In this document: one piece after another, positions 1 through 11,981 of the stretch
How positions within the stretch are numbered: position 1 is the stretch's first letter
How the letters are laid out: each line of letters begins with the position of its first letter
Origin: Pyxicephalus adspersus
Lineage: Eukaryota; Chordata; Amphibia; Anura; Pyxicephalidae
Reading direction: 5' to 3'
DNA length: 64,000 bases
NCBI RefSeq assembly: GCF_032062135.1
Contig: NC_092863.1
Location: 19,302,303-19,366,302, forward strand
The notes under the pieces: generated by a model
What the model saw: the letters and a program-made list of their open reading frames with translations, nothing else
The model's database searches: none
What the model was told of the DNA's origin: nothing
Program-made: the position numbers and the translations under genes

Positions 1-3000
1 TTTTTTTCGGTCGGAAATTTAAACTACCTTTGCTGTTGGTTCCCATCTGAGTGTTTCTTTCACTAATTGGTAGGAAATAGTAGACAATAGTTTCAGTGTT
101 TGGGGGCAAATCCTTAAAGTTCTAGAGGAAACCATTTCCTACTTTGATTTTAATGTCCGCTCAATAAATAATTGGAAACTCGCATAAGTAGTCTGTTTTA
201 ATTGGAAATTACAGTTTCCACCGGCTTCATCTTAAACCTACTGAAGCTTTAATAATGGTCTCCAAATAAAGAGAATAAACGACTTGTGAGTCAATTCTTG
301 TCTCTTGTGGGAGACCCTACATGTAGACAGGGTATGACCTCGGCTTTAGAGATCTTACAAATAAGTAATCTTACAATAAAGACATTGATACCCAGTTAAA
401 TATTAACCAGTGGGCTTCTTTTTCATGTTGAAATTGCTGCCGGGTACAGAAGACAATTCTTTTTCTTTTTTTGGCTCCTGTACTAAAAAAATAAAATTAA
501 ATTGCAACATTTAAAAAAGTATCAGATATTCTATTGGGTGATCAATATAAAATGCCAATAAGCTCAATGCTGCAAGAAGGGTGTAGTTTCTTGAATGGCT
601 TCTATCCAACTTTCTTCTTATAGGAATAGAACTTTACACATTAGGGTTGGCTCCTGTATTTAATTTTGCAGAGAGGTCCTAATATTCTATGAGGTCACCT
701 TTCACCACTCCAGCACGTGGGGATCATTCTTTTTTGGAAGTGGTGAGATAAAGCTAGGAACTGTTTTTCTCTTGTTTGATATGGAGTGTGGGTGTGAGCC
801 AGCCCACCTCCTCTTAGACCCACCAGCAAAGTGCAGAGTCAGGTTATCATTTGGGGGGAGAAGCTTGTAGTTCCCACCAGATGCATAGCTTTGAAGAGTT
901 GGTCCTGCTAGGAACTGGAATTTTATCAGCTCCTCTGTCCTCCATACATTCCTGGACTGAGTTTTCACTCACCTCCAGACTTTTTTCTGACCATCAAGAT
1001 GAAAGCAATTCGGCAGAACTGCAGCCAACAGCAGGGAACAGCCATAAAACTTCTGGCACTGTGATCCTCTGGAAGACCTGACAAGAAGGCAATCCTGCTC
1101 CTCTGACCATCTCTACATCTGATATATGTGTTTCCCAGCCAGCAATAACAGGTCGGCCAGCAATGAGTGCTCTGCAGGAGAGATGACCTCTGACAGGTCC
1201 TTCATTCTCTTGTAGTATTTCATGAATAATATTGTAACCTATATTATCAGGTGAGTTTATATAGGCACAATGTCAGCCACATAGACACACATAAATTGTA
1301 TTGTTGAATGTTCCATATTAATATTAGGTGGATGCACCAGTGGGTGCTAATAGTATTAACAAGCTTTTTGTAATTGGAAAGCATTGATACAGATCCGTTA
1401 CAATTTTACAATCTACTCTCAGTACTTATTTTCTCGAAGTAATAACTTTTATCTTGAATCCAGCGAGGAAATGAATAATTAACTGGCTGTGATGTGTGTT
1501 TTGTGGCCTGATGCCAGGGCCACGTGTAATAAAGGATATATAGCCACCGGTCCATGCTTTTCCAGGTCACAGTGATTTGTGACACAGTTAAAAATATGTG
1601 CTAATAATATTTAAAGACCAGTAAGTCACAGGCTGATGGAGGATTATATATGAGATTTGATATATATCACTGGGATGCAAGGCTACTCAAAGAGAACACG
1701 TGGCTGCAACAAAGAGTATACACGACTATGTACATAATATTCACAATCTGAATAAATCCTTTATTTATTATTTGGCCTGACAAGCAGTTTTATATTTATA
1801 TATGTCAGGGGCCTGGCTGCGTAAAATCCGAAAATGGGAAACATTGAAATCATCGTTTTTATAATAGTGGACTATTTATCAAACATATGATGGGCATACC
1901 TACAAAAATCACATTAAAAAAAACAGATGTTTTGTACAGATACGGAATTTTGTTTTGTACGGAATTTGTACAGATGTCTTGTTTTTGGTTAAGGATTTCC
2001 GCAATTTTAGAATAGCATAAACCATCGATATTTATAAATCTGATGGAAATAAAATTAAGTTGTGTTCATTTTGCATTCCTAATCATATGCAAGAGAATTG
2101 GTTAGCGCAGGATTGTAAAACTTGAGCACAGTTTTAGGTGAATACAACTGAACATTCTATGTTCCTATATCAACCTTTATTAGAATTGAGAATTCTAGGG
2201 GTATTAAAGCTGGCTGTGATAAATAGTATGGAGTCCAGCAACAGGACATAAATAAATGACATATATGTAATTGCTTAATACACCTGATTTATTATTCAAA
2301 AAAGTGATTCTAATAAAATATCATGGTCTAATTTACAAAAGCAACACTGTTACAGCCTAAACTTCAAATGTTTAGGAATATAGCCATTTATATTTTTATT
2401 AAATTCCCTTGTACCAAATTAAAGAAACTAATGTACATCTGACTCGCACGCACTTCCTATGGGAGTGATTCACCAAGGACTAAATTGTTCACCAGAATTG
2501 GCTCCCAGTGTTCTATACAAAGACTAGGTTATATGAAGGGGATGCAACATTAGCTGCGAACATATAAAGGATTTGCAGTTTATAAAATCCCTAAATAGAA
2601 CAGATTACTCAGACATTGTGATTGCTGCATTTGTACAAATTGGTTATTTTATTATATACCTGGTAAATATTTTGTTGATTTGATCCCACAGATCCTTTCT
2701 GCTCTCCATTCCTGTTGCTCATCGGCATATACTGGACAAGAATATTAAACTGGTAAGTTTAGTTCTACAGAATTTATCAAAGGGGGATTACTAAAATAAT
2801 AATTTTAACTAGCATCTTCTCAGCCCCTATATTTGTTTCTTTTAGTTACTTATTATGAAACATGAAAAAATACTTTTCTTGCAATCATTTTTTTAATGTG
2901 TTGAAGACATATACAACTATAACCAGATGGTGGCGAAGTGCAGGGAAAAGACAGCAATAAAACTAAAGCAGTATAGAGACTGTTAAGTGTAAAAGCTCAA

Positions 3001-3390
3001 TAGTAATAGGAGGTGTCAGCGTTGTGACACGCCCCCTACAGGGGGTCTCTATTATTGTGCCCCTGTAATATGTAACCAATTCCACTTTGTAATCATTTAA
3101 AGGTTTAATTGACTCAGGCATCCCCTGCATTACCCTGACAAGGTGTCTGTTAGCTCTTCTAGTCAGATAAGACAGATTGTCAAGCAGCTCTCAGCACCTC
3201 CCCAATTTATAAGAGGTATGTATGCACATCTGTACTCTGTTTAAAGCTCAGGTTTTGGTAGGTCCTTAGGTCAATCAAAGACTTATTTACTGCTTACCTG
3301 GTTTATATTGTTTGCATAATATATATTATATATTATTCAAATATTACAGTACTTATGCAAGCTAATTTACTAAAGGAGAGTTATCACACA
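1..3390. other. hoxb4-hoxb3 spacer, no gene
   Basis: AT-rich noncoding DNA. A less AT-rich patch at about 700-1180 includes GAGGTCACCTTTCACC (690-705), reminiscent of nuclear-receptor half-sites but not with standard spacing. Another patch at 1460-1600 includes CACGTG and GGATATATAGCC. No assignment is made. Confidence 0.5.
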
Positions 3391-3394
3391 AATA

Positions 3395-3585
3395 ATTGAG
3401 GTTGATTCACTAATAGATTTTAGGACATTCACACAAAAAAAGAGTTAATAATCACTTTTATTATCCAATTATGTAAAATGCATACACCTGTTTACTGAAT
3501 ACATCTGTAAACAGTCAGAAAAATTGAACAAACAGGATTTTTTGTGTGGAGATTCCAGACTACTTTAGTAAATCAGCCCAATGAC
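3395..3585. mobile_element. MITE-like element with GATTCACTAA/TTAGTAAATC ends
   Basis: GGTTGATTCACTAATAG on the left pairs loosely with CTTTAGTAAATCAGCCC on the right. The interior is AT-rich without coding potential. It is related by its ends to 16606-16741, 45590-45720 and 54999-55205. Confidence 0.5.
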
Positions 3586-3666
3586 CTATAGAAAATGAAA
3601 CCCAACACACTGAACATTATCCAAATTGATAAACATAACTTAGAGAATTAAAAAAAAAAAACACCT

Positions 3667-3835
3667 ACTAGATTGTAAGCTCTTCAGGCCAGGGTCCTCT
3701 CCTCCTTTATCACTGCCTGTATTCGTCTGTCATTTGCAACCCCTATTTAATGTACAGCGCTGCGTAATATGTTGGTGCTATATAAATCCTGTTTATTATT
3801 AATAATAATGATAATAATATTAATAATAATTGGAC
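3667..3835 (+). mobile_element. SINE/LINE 3'-tail fragment
   Basis: TAGATTGTAAGCTCTTCAGG, ACCCCTATTTAATGTACAGC and GCGTAATATGTTGGTGCTAT are followed by an AAT microsatellite. The sequence parallels 25345-25530 in inverted orientation. The head is missing. Confidence 0.75.
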
Positions 3836-6800
3836 ACATATTCATCTTATTCACTAAGTGAACATTTTGCAAAACGAAAAGTCTTCCTGAAACTCCTGTA
3901 ATATTAAAGATCCCAGCAAAGCTCAATGGATCCAGGTCATAAATTCAGTCTGTTTAATTGATATATAATACAGTTCTTTACACCTTACCTAAATTTACAT
4001 AGCTGGGTATATATTTGCTGGTCTTGTTAATAATTGTGCATGGTATTTACTTGGTAATTCCTCCAAAAGGAGTGTGAAAGGAGGTGTGCAGAACACATAG
4101 AGCTTCCATATGGCTCTCACTGCACTAAACTGGCAAAGCCAATATCTTACTGGATTCTAGTTTTCAGCAACCCCCACCCTATCTATCTACATCCATGACA
4201 AACCACATGGGTGTGCCTAGCAACTTTGCTGCTGTGATACTGTAGAGGTGATTTTCCTAAACAGAAGTGATAGAATAATTTTGGGCACTTCAGTTATCCA
4301 ATCATGAGCAAACTGCATATTTAAAGGGAGCCCAAGCTTACCAAGCTTACTTTGAACATTCTCTCCTTCCATTGTGGAACAACCCCTAGGTAACTTGGAG
4401 CCCTTATCACCACACATATTTGCTTCTGTGCACATTAATGATTGTTTAAACTGGTTTACATAACCAGTCATTTCCTTTGTATCAACAAGTGAGATTTGTT
4501 AAAGCTATTACAGGAAAAAAAACAGATTTCTTTTTAGCCAGTTCACTTCAATCAATGAGTGAGATTCACGTCTTATCTTTAGAGTTATCATAAACCTGAA
4601 TGAATGCTGAAAGGGAAGTCAAGCTAGGTTTTGTGTTATGCTAAGTAATACACGATGGAATATTATTTACTGAGATGTACAATTGGATGAAAATGTTCAG
4701 TCAACCAAAAAATGAATCACAAATTCTAGTTATATTCTTATTTATGATTAATATTTGACCAGAATGGTGACTGAAAGTTTTTGGGTTGGTTGGGTCACCA
4801 CCATATTGAGATTGTAACCACTTGTGGTTTAATTATCTATAATGTTGAAAAAAAAAAACTATAATTCAGATTTGTTATAAAACAAGTGTATACATTGAAT
4901 GAAGTCAATTTTAAAGGATGACATTCAATTCAGTTCAATATTGACTGCACTATTGCCCTAAAATCATACATATGCCTATAGTTAATCTGCTAATAAATCT
5001 TCTTCAAAAACTCGCAACACTAAAAAGGTTACAAAATAGATGTATTTATAATGAATGCCAGAATTTTGGCATTATTAGGCACCTTCCGTGGAATATTTTG
5101 CTATATTTCAGCCACATAATTGTGAAGCTGATCTGTTTTTTATGGAGTGTGATGTGTTTAAATATAGTTTAATATTAAGTCGCTGAATCTGAATATATTA
5201 TACCAATTATACGTTTGGTGAATGTTATTGAAAAGGTCACTGAGACTCTTTTACTCAGTTGTGTACTATGCAAGATAGCAAAAACCTTTTTAAAACCAAA
5301 AGTGAATAAGCCATCTGTTAGTTGCACAAGGATGCGATAGCTGGATCCCAATTTTATTCCCCTACCATAAATGAGGCCAACAGTCCTTATAATGTTTTCT
5401 ATGAGCTGTGCGATTAGGAGGGTTTAATGAAATACCGTAACAGGGTTTCTGTTAATTGTATTGAATAGTGTAGAATAGAATAGAATAATACAGTTTTATA
5501 AACTTCTGTTTGGTATAATGTTTCATTTACATATTATTATACAGGAAGTTTACACAACTGTTTTTACACAGCCCAGAATGACCTCCTCACTTTCAGACTG
5601 CCTCTGTCTGAACAAGTTCCCTTTTCCTGATGGATAAAGTGTATTTCCAGGCAAAATCCTAAATACACCTATGCATAGCAGTTTAGCACATTAAAAAGAA
5701 ATAGGAGAGGTAGCATTGTTTTTTTATTCTAAATATTAAACATCCTATCGAAATAAATAAATAATGCACAAAACCACATACATGCTGCAACTTTAGTGCC
5801 AGGCTGTTTCTCCTGCTTAGTTGAAAAAAAATGTAACTATAAGTCTGTATATGCAATCCAAGTGCAGGCAAATGTTGATGAAAATGAGAAGTAACATGTG
5901 CAAAAACAATTGCCTAAGTGTAAAAGGGGGCCCTCCCTACATATCTACAATGAAACCCATGGGATCTAAAGTGTGATGATAAGGTATGTAAAGAGTATGC
6001 CTGTCACTGAACTGATGTCCAAACTTCTGCATGTACTCTGACACAGGGTACTATAGGTAACAGATATCTGACCCATACCATTATGTATACTTGGGCTTGA
6101 AGAGTGGGCATTGGAAAGCCCATAATTATAAAAAGGATGTGAACGATATAAAAATGTGTGAATAAATACAAAGGGCGAGATAAGTTAGGAGAGGCCTGTG
6201 ACTAAGTGTAATGCAGATGTAAATATTTTGTAGCTTTAAACAGCAATAAATAAAGTATATACTATTCACAGCATAACAATAAAATGACACAACAGTAAAG
6301 TTTGAGAACTGCTTTGAGTATACAAGCTGGTGAGAATAATCAGACTTGTCAAGGTATCACCCTAAATTACCCCTCAAAAAATATACTAACATATTTTTTA
6401 TTACTCACTGTGACATCATTACCAGTCTTGTAAAAGGGGCAACTGTTGGGCTCCTTCAAAACTACATCTACCATTAGCCATTTAGATAAAGGCATTGAGG
6501 CCTATGGGATTCATGGCAGCAGCATTCTTTGTTGGGAAAGGAATCACTGCATGAATGTATAGTAGGATGTGTGGGGTAGGTAAAATTTTGTAACCCAGCA
6601 GTAAGAGTTGTCAACTTTGCTTAGATTGTTATTGCAGCAAAGGGTCTGTGTTGTCAGCATAAACAGGAAGTACAGGAAATACACTGGATTTCTGCCAGAA
6701 CAGGTTTTTTCCTTTGCTTGTCATTTATTTCAAATATTCTTTTTTTAATGCCAAATGCCAATGCCAATCTTGGGTAGCTCTGGAGATTATGGGCAGCAAC

Positions 6801-8084
6801 CAATGGGCACATTTTAGCTATTGTTCCCCAGTTAATAAGCTGGTAGCAGCATGCCCCCTGCCCCAATACACACATGCTTCTGCATTTCCTCAATAGTTTT
6901 TTTTATTACTAATGTGACTTTCCTCTGTCTTTGGTTTGTCTGTGTATATCCTATGTATAAACACTATCCAACTTCTCCTGGTAGGTGAGGTAGGTGGTAG
7001 TGGCTAGAGCCCATCTATGTACTAAAGAACACCGCCAATGTCTACTCCAAAAACAAAGATATAAAGAATATACAGTATTTACACGTCTTCTATTTTTATT
7101 ATTGCCGTAGGAGAAAAAGTGACTTATACTTGTGTTAGTGATAAGTGCTTATTCAAATTAATATACTGCTACGCTAACTTAAACAAGTATAAGTTAATTC
7201 ACTTTTAAAAAGTAATGTTCACTAAGTTTTTCCAAAAGATTGTGAAGCTGTGTTCACTTTAATCATCCAATAACATGTAAACAAATGACCAACATTTTAC
7301 TATTTGCACATCATTGGATTTTCAAACTTTTAAAAGTTTTCTAAACTGAACAACATCTGTTCTTTTAGTTAGCAAATGAACTCCCAGTGTCCAGTGAAGT
7401 GAAGTTAGTTGGACAACATTTAATAAATAACAGTATAATATACAGTTTTGATAGATACATTTAAACTTGGAAAACTACATTCTACAAATTTTGGTCAGTG
7501 ATTTTAATATAAGTTATGAGACTTTTAACTTAGTAAAGAAGATGACATTGTGCTCACTTCAGTTGTCCTGTCATGTGCAAATAAAGCCCTATGTTTTGCC
7601 TGTAGGTGTTTGGGTATTCGGAGTGACCATTTATGTTGCACTGTATTCCTTTATTATATCATCACCTGGGAATAGGTTACAGTGGGCCTGTTCTGCTGCT
7701 TTCTGCCTATACTTTTCATAGCATATATTAATGTTTATACATTAAATTGTATTTTAGGCCAAAATGGGTTTTGGGGAGTGTTGAGAAAGATTGGTGTCAG
7801 GCTTGCTGTCTGTATCCCCCCGCCCCCCATTTATCTGGTATTCTATCTGATTCTTTCTTGGTAACTTAAAGAGAGTGACGAGAAATCCTGTTCTCATCCA
7901 GTAGAGCACCTGTTTAGGGGTCACAGCTGTTCAAAAGAAGATATTCTCTTAGTTGGAGAGATTTCTACTCACTTCCTATTGTAACTCGAGGAGAGGAAGT
8001 GATGGGAAATCCACCTAACATGAAAGGCAAAAAACGGTTCCTATGTCATACTTTACTATTGAAATCTAAGCAAAAATAAAATTT
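3836..8084. other. hoxb4-hoxb3 spacer, no gene
   Basis: No recognisable protein or RNA gene. A short perfect hairpin, ACTTATACTTGT at 7122-7133 against ACAAGTATAAGT at 7183-7194, lies in a MITE-like AT-rich stretch. 7868-8030 resembles a dispersed repeat also seen near 26130 and 39955. Confidence 0.5.
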
Positions 8085-8632
8085 GTGAAACTTTTTTCTA
8101 ACCTGTCACATGTATATAAATCTATAAAATAATAAAAAACTATATCTGAAATATTTTTTATTATTATTTTAAAGTTTGTGCAACTCCTCTCTAACCTGTC
8201 ACATTTATATAAAATATTTAAAAAATATATCTGAAATATTTTTTATTATTATTTTAAAGTTTGTGCAACTCTTCTCTAACCTGTCACATTTATATAAAAT
8301 ATTTTTAAAATATATATAAATTATTTTTTTATTATTATTTTAAAGTTTGTGCAACTCTTCTCTAACCTGCCACATTCATATAAATCTATACAATGTTTAA
8401 AAAAATATATCTGAAATATGTTTATTATTTTCAAGTTTGTGCAACTCTTCCCTAACCTGTCACATTCATATATATCTATAAAATATTTAAAAAAATATAT
8501 CTGAAATATTTGTTATTATTTTAAAGTTTGTTCAACTCTTCTCCAACCTGTCACATTCATATAAATCTTTAAAATATTTTAAAAATATATATGACATTTT
8601 TTTGTGGTATTATTTTATATTTCATTTATATT
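8085..8632. repeat. tandem array, six copies of ~89 bp
   Basis: The anchor ACCTGTCACAT (with small changes) occurs at 8101, 8194, 8279, 8365, 8455 and 8546. Each is followed by a TATATAAA / AAATATATCTGAAATAT / TTATTATTTTAAAGTTTGTG unit. Periods are 85-93 bases. AT-rich minisatellite in the hoxb3 upstream region. Confidence 0.92.
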
Positions 8633-9039
8633 AAAAACAAGAAAAGCAAACATTTAATTCTTCAAACAAGTAAAATCTGCCAGTGCTACCTGTAGCCTTC
8701 AATTGTTCCTTTATACCAAAGCAAATGGATATCTCATGTTGCCCTAATAACAACATTCCATGCCTGTCTTTACACCAGCAGTGTCTGCAAACCCCTCCAA
8801 GCATCTGCAGTACCATTTGCATCTAGTCTGCAGACTGACATATGTCACCTTAGTGCATTCCTATCGAGCATTATTTACATTTTTGAAAGCAGCAATGCCC
8901 CAGAGGAAGGTGCATAAAAAATTAACCCTTGCAGCACCATAGCACTGTGCACTAGGGGAATGTGGTGCTGGCCTCTCCAGCAATACAGGGGTTAATCTGG
9001 AAAGCAGATATAAAAAAAAGAAAGCTCTATGTAACAACA

Positions 9040-9189
9040 GCCATCGTAGGTGAGTTCAAATAGTCTATTAGCATAGACTGGCACATAATTGAGCAGCAGA
9101 AGTCTTGCTACTAGACTAGGCCTGTGTCCACGTCTGTAATTAGCATAATCCCTCAGCGGTGACGCTGTCTTTAGAGCAATAGCAGCCAT
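9040..9189. promoter_or_regulatory. candidate conserved noncoding element upstream of hoxb3
   Basis: The stretch has homeodomain-like cores (CTGTAATTAGCATAATCC at about 9133-9151) followed by CCTCAGCGGTGACGCTG, which loosely resembles a Maf recognition element. Mouse Hoxb3 has a MafB/Kreisler-dependent r5 enhancer upstream, so the location is suggestive. No alignment was possible, so this is inference. Confidence 0.25.
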
Positions 9190-9541
9190 TGTGGTGTAAA
9201 AAGCAAATGGTGATTTTTGGAATTTTTTTTTGGGGCGATAATTATCTCATTGCCGGAGAAGACGGTAATGGCGGCGTTATGGGGGATTTTTTTGCTGCTG
9301 GATCTCGTTGAGGAGCTGAGGCCATTGTTAGCAGAGTAGGGCGGTGTATAGGGCAGCCTTGAAGCTCAGCTTGTCCATTGAAAGCCCTGAGATTAGCACG
9401 GATCTCCTTCCAGCTGTACAGGAGCCGACCTTCCCTCCTGGGCTCCCCATGCTTCTCACCAGGCTGCCAGCTCGGTGCCTATTGATTGAGCTCGGATATA
9501 TATGATGTCTGCTAGCGGTTTGCTCGTCAGAGTCTGCTAAG
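9190..9541 (+). promoter_or_regulatory. candidate hoxb3 upstream promoter / noncoding 5' exon
   Basis: This block is clearly richer in G+C and CpG than its AT-rich surroundings. It ends in a strong splice donor, TCTGCTAAG|GTAAGC (exon end 9541). A TATATAT run lies at about 9497-9503, next to ATTGATTGAG. Position 2.3 kb upstream of the coding-exon acceptor at 11863 fits an alternative hoxb3 first exon. The transcription start cannot be placed from sequence alone. Inference only; it could also be a conserved enhancer with a chance donor. Confidence 0.35.
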
Positions 9542-10550
9542 GTAAGCTGGACCCAAATAGTCTATCAGTGAATGGCGGAGTCCCAGTGATTTATGACCAT
9601 ATGACTGCAATCTCGGTTCAAGAAGAGTTCACAGCTGCCTTAAGCTCCCCTCCGCTCACACACTTTCCATATTTCTTAGCTGCTCATTAAACATCTATTT
9701 ACTGCAATCTGTTTAGGTGAAGAATGGAAGAAATACAAGTAGCAAAATACAGCCTATTTATTTCTGCCATGTACATGCACGCCAAGGTGCGCTCAGCTAT
9801 TGTCTCTGCCTCCTGGCTCTTCTTTTTAGATTGGCTTTTATACCTTTATTATATTTTAAATCGTTTCTGTGATTTTCTTTTATTTCTCAATTGTATTAAA
9901 TAGATCGCACGTTTGTTTTCCTTACTGTTAGTAAATATTCAGCCGTCTTTATTTATTACTGAAGTCTTTTTGGGCGAATGTAAAGTGAATTTAGTAATAA
10001 AGTTCCATTTAGATAGGTACAGTTATTAAGTTATTATTTTATTAAAAAAATCAGGTCTAAAATAAGAAAGGTGGGGGGAGTGCCAACTAATTGGAACACC
10101 ATATCATTTAATATTTATTATTCAGGTAGAGAGTTTTTTTTAACACAATTCCTTGGAGTAAATAATTAGGACTTCGACAAAGATAAATGAGCGACATTTG
10201 TGACGTGTGGAGAGACGAGGTACAAAAGCTGCCCAGACCAGACTCACTCTCCTATCTTCCATTATTATCCATCCCCAAACATTTTATTATCTGCGAGGTA
10301 GAGAGTGGGGTCACAACTCCAAAATATTGGGGCCTTATATGATACATACAACAGCTTTCCCATAATAATGTGCAGTGCCATTCTGTATTGTATTAATTAA
10401 TAGACACATTGGTGTTGTTTATTTAATCAAGGCAAAAATATTTGACATATATAGTATTTTTTTTTATTTTTTTTTATATGTGTATGTTGATGTGTGATAT
10501 TTATATCTATCCATATGTGTATATATATATATATAAATATATATATATAT
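9542..10550. other. hoxb3 upstream / probable 5' intron, no coding gene
   Basis: If the donor at 9541 is used this is the first part of a noncoding intron. A G+C-richer patch at 10185-10320 (GACGTGTGGAGAGACGAGG onward) may be a conserved element. No repeat is recognised. Confidence 0.4.
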
Positions 10551-11005
10551 NNNNNNNNNNNNNNNNNNNNNNNNNNNNNNNNNNNNNNNNNNNNNNNNNN
10601 NNNNNNNNNNNNNNNNNNNNNNNNNNNNNNNNNNNNNNNNNNNNNNNNNNNNNNNNNNNNNNNNNNNNNNNNNNNNNNNNNNNNNNNNNNNNNNNNNNNN
10701 NNNNNNNNNNNNNNNNNNNNNNNNNNNNNNNNNNNNNNNNNNNNNNNNNNNNNNNNNNNNNNNNNNNNNNNNNNNNNNNNNNNNNNNNNNNNNNNNNNNN
10801 NNNNNNNNNNNNNNNNNNNNNNNNNNNNNNNNNNNNNNNNNNNNNNNNNNNNNNNNNNNNNNNNNNNNNNNNNNNNNNNNNNNNNNNNNNNNNNNNNNNN
10901 NNNNNNNNNNNNNNNNNNNNNNNNNNNNNNNNNNNNNNNNNNNNNNNNNNNNNNNNNNNNNNNNNNNNNNNNNNNNNNNNNNNNNNNNNNNNNNNNNNNN
11001 NNNNN
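10551..11005. other. assembly gap (455 N) within a TA microsatellite
   Basis: Ns are bounded on both sides by TATATA runs (10520-10550 and 11006-11030), so the gap is probably a long TA repeat. True length is unknown. Frames reading through it are meaningless. Confidence 0.98.
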
Positions 11006-11329
11006 TATATATATATATATATATATATATAGTATAAAAATAATATTAGTATCCATACATATACACTAACAAAATAATACTTTTTATATATAGATGTGAG
11101 GGTTTTGTATAGTTATTTTATATAGTTAAAATGTATTTACAACATTCTCACACATGTATACTCATAAATACATACCTAACACTAGTAGCACCTTTACTAT
11201 TTTTAATTTATATATAGTAATGGACAAATTTTCCTATATTGAAGAAAAAAAAATACATCTAGCAAGCAAACGAAATTAGAAAATAAATCCAGCCAGAGTG
11301 TTAGGATACACAAAGAAATGCAGTTGTGT

Positions 11330-11520
11330 CTTTCTAGGATAAAAGGAATTGTGGAGCTGTTTGAGGTCTCCCGGTTGCTCGGTTGACCCTCATACATCAT
11401 AGCTGTGGGCTCAGGACAGCAGCTATTATCCTGAATTCTTGTGCTATAGCTGAGCGCTCGGGGCACAGGCAGCTCTCCCAGTTTTTCTGCTTTAAGAGTT
11501 TTATTCTGCAATCGCTTAAG
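11330..11520. promoter_or_regulatory. candidate conserved noncoding block before hoxb3
   Basis: A block with mixed composition and several CpGs (CCCGGTTGCTCGG, GAGCGCTCGGGGCAC) stands out from the AT-rich flanks 0.35-0.5 kb before the hoxb3 acceptor. No specific motif was assigned. Alignment to other frogs would test it. Confidence 0.25.
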
Positions 11521-11863
11521 CAGAGATAAAGAGACGTTTTATTGTTTAATATAAGAATGTATCTGCACTTTGGATCACAAATGATGCCTCCTCCTTCATA
11601 TAGAGGTGTGTAAAAACAGTTTCTTTAAACATATACTTTTTTTTTGTAAATGATTTCTGCTACCCTTCACTAAACAAAAACCTCTTATAATAAAAAGTAC
11701 ACAATAATAATAGTGACAGTGATTTTGTGAAGTGTATGGTCAATAAATGAGATGTACATATAGAATATTCTAGGAAATACATACAGTGTATGATAAGAGC
11801 TTTGTGATGTTTAAATGATTTTTTTGTTACTAATAGTCGCTTGGTATGTCTTTGATCTTTTAG

Positions 11864-11981
11864 GTTGCCTTCACACAATACAAGGGATATCCGTGCCAGG
11901 TGACTGTGGGGTGCCAATGTTATTCTGTAAGGGTGGGGACACCCTCCGACTAGGTGACAATATATTTGGGGGATCTGGGAG
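11864..11981 (+). other. hoxb3: hoxb3 5' untranslated part of coding exon 1
   Basis: A polypyrimidine-containing acceptor (TTTGATCTTTTAG) ends at 11863, 118 bases before the start codon. This fits vertebrate hoxb3 genes having one or more upstream noncoding exons spliced to the first coding exon. Transcript data would be needed to fix it. The start codon context has a G at -3. Confidence 0.45.

Noticed and set aside
690..705. Nuclear receptor element GAGGTCACCTTTCACC upstream of hoxb3
   Set aside because: Spacing does not match DR2 or DR5; only loose half-sites.
10427..11069. Long frames across the first N run
   Set aside because: They consist of undefined residues and Tyr-Ile repeats from TA microsatellite.
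1..11863. mir-10 between Hox genes
   Set aside because: Known mir-10a lies between Hoxb4 and Hoxb5, outside this interval, and no mir-10-like hairpin was seen.
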